Of a stretch of 16,538 bases of DNA, positions 15,678-16,538 are shown piece by piece. Source of the stretch: Pseudomonadota bacterium (GTDB taxonomy: Bacteria; Myxococcota_A; Polyangia; Polyangiales; Polyangiaceae). Under the pieces are notes generated by a model. That model was not told where the DNA came from. It saw only the letters and a program-made list of their open reading frames with translations, and ran no database searches. A program made the position numbers and the translations under genes. The DNA lies in assembly GCA_023418705.1 (NCBI GenBank), contig JAEZYZ010000347.1, positions 1 through 16,538 on the forward strand, given 5' to 3'. Every line of letters starts with the position of its first letter. Position 1 is the first letter of the stretch.

Positions 15678-16267
15678 TCAGGGCCAGGTCCTCTTGCCGC
15701 GCCGGCGCTCCATGTGCGGTCGACCAAAGTCCTGCTCGGCCGCCAACAGATTGTGCGGGGAGCATCGAAGCTCGAGGTTGGCCGCCGTGCCTTCGCGATC
15801 GCATGCATCGGCATGCGCCGTGGACCTGCGGGAGCGACGGGTTCGATGCGCGCCGGCACCTCGGGCTTGGGGTCGATCTCGGCGATCAGGCGCGCGATCT
15901 CCTTCTTCGCTCGGAAGCGCGCGCGCTCGATCACCTCGGTGTGGCGCGGGCCGCCCAGGTACGGCGCGATCATCAAGAGGCCGGTGAGGTGCAGCTCTCC
16001 CCGAGCGACGATGCCCCGGAGCTCCGGGTGCTGATGCACGAGCCGCGCCGCCTTGGCCCGGCGGTAGGCCGCGTCCTCGCTCATGCGGAGCTCGTACTGG
16101 CAGTAGGCGTACAGCGTCGCGCAGGCGCGGGCACGATGGATGCCGCGCTCCTCCACCTCGCCGAGGTGCGCGAGCAGGGCGGCGAGGGTCACGTTGGAGC
16201 GCGCGGTGAGCCGCCGCACGGCGGTGTGCAAATCGTCGTCGGACAGGGATGAGAGTGAGAGGTGCAT
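15678..16267 (-). pseudogene. Decayed HNH-endonuclease-family gene (internal deletion and frameshift)
   Basis: The 5' part, from ATG 16267 to about 15830, encodes a clear N-terminal domain of the HNH family that I associate with myxobacteria: it starts MHLSLSSLSDDDLH and has TLYAYCQYELRMSEDAAYRR and GELHLTGLLMIAPYLGG. After PARIEPVAPA the frame loses similarity and reads through into unrelated sequence as far as 15494. In a different frame, from about 15800 to the TGA at 15678, the typical family C-terminus appears: AANLELRCSPHNLLAAEQDF and then MERRRGKRTWP. The remnant is 590 bases, not a multiple of three, and the central region with most of the HNH fold is missing. This fits an internal deletion of perhaps 100 or more codons that also shifted frame. 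Only the last HNH segment (Cys, His, Asn) survives, so nuclease activity is very unlikely. A truncated N-terminal protein could still be made. Confidence 0.78.
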
Positions 16268-16285
16268 GGGTGTACTTATACACCC
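16268..16285 (-). promoter_or_regulatory. Perfect 7-4-7 palindrome abutting the start codon, possible leaderless promoter
   Basis: GGGTGTA-CTTA-TACACCC lies immediately before the ATG of the HNH-family remnant. Read on the minus strand it contains TATAAG, a good -10 box, placed so that transcription would begin at or within a base or two of the ATG, with no Shine-Dalgarno sequence. The symmetry would also allow an operator for autorepression. The palindrome is seen directly; its function is inferred. Confidence 0.5.
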
Positions 16286-16538
16286 TAAGATTTCATGCCC
16301 TGAGGATGCGCTCTGTCACGCGCGCGGGTGGGTTGCCGCTCTTGGAGTCGGTTTGTCGACGAAATCGCGCCAGGGGGGCCTTGATTGGCTCGGCGACGGG
16401 GTTTCGGTGCAAGGCGGTGATCCGTCGGCCTCTTTGGGGCCGGAGCGTGTCAAGGTAAATCGCCCATGACCGGAACGTAATGTAAGTGTCCTTCGGTTGC
16501 TGACACGCGCTCGCGCGGGTGGGGGAGCGCGGGGCAGG
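16286..16538. other. Right-edge non-coding stretch with nested inverted repeats
   Basis: No gene is supported here; the open frames show no family features. The octamer GCGTGTCA at 16445-16452 is matched by its perfect inverse TGACACGC at 16501-16508. Inside this, GTGTC at 16486-16490 pairs with GACAC at 16502-16506. Nested TGTCA/TGACA repeats near a sequence-composition change resemble the ends of some insertion sequences, but no transposase lies within the window. Confidence 0.3.

Noticed and set aside
15494..16267. Intact 257-residue protein on the minus strand
   Set aside because: Similarity to the HNH family ends midway and resumes in another frame, so the second half is read-through into unrelated DNA including the tandem repeat.
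1..16538. tRNA, rRNA, CRISPR array or complete prophage/insertion element
   Set aside because: No cloverleaf-like segment, no spaced direct-repeat array, and no transposase or integrase was seen on either strand.

Overview
The window is GC-rich DNA from a bacterium with a large genome. It most likely comes from a myxobacterium of the Sorangium/Polyangium kind, but this is inference from gene style, with no rRNA or marker gene to confirm it. The clues are a eukaryotic-type Ser/Thr kinase fused to an ATPase and a long helical repeat region, a secreted lipoprotein with repeated CGxC modules and a long Gly/Ser/Thr linker, and the remnant of an HNH-endonuclease family that I associate with myxobacterial genomes. 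No rRNA, tRNA, CRISPR array or complete mobile element is visible.

Left part (1-4113): a small exported, probably outer-membrane beta-barrel protein (214-960) is followed by an SMP-30/gluconolactonase-type lactonase (1094-1984). The lactonase converges on a GAF-AraC transcription regulator (2936-1998). An intergenic region of about 440 bp with an AT-rich island separates the regulator from a divergent DUF2071-family gene (3376-4113).

Middle part (4114-11183): a lipoprotein (4356-6224) carries four Cys-rich modules, a Gly-rich linker and a GH5-type glycoside hydrolase domain resembling endo-mannanases, so it is probably a surface polysaccharide-degrading enzyme. Next comes a membrane-anchored helical-repeat (HEAT-like) protein (about 6272-7501). 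It converges on a 1221-residue kinase-ATPase-TPR signalling protein (11183-7518).

Right part (11184-16538): divergent from the kinase is a tight two-gene operon. It encodes a GMC flavin oxidoreductase of the cholesterol-oxidase type (11443-14427), with an embedded ferredoxin-like Cys cluster and an extra C-terminal domain, and an alpha/beta hydrolase (14424-15566) that starts on an ATGA overlap and has Cys at the nucleophile elbow. Together they suggest oxidation and hydrolysis of a hydrophobic substrate such as a sterol, steroid ester or similar lipid. The end of the hydrolase gene is a threefold 23-bp tandem repeat. Beyond it is a decayed HNH endonuclease gene (16267-15678) with an internal deletion and frameshift, preceded by a perfect 7-4-7 palindrome. 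The right edge carries short inverted repeats that may be the end of an insertion sequence.

I see no convincing undescribed multi-gene system. The most unusual items are the oxidase/hydrolase pair, the modular GH5 lipoprotein, and the repeat and decay events near the right edge.
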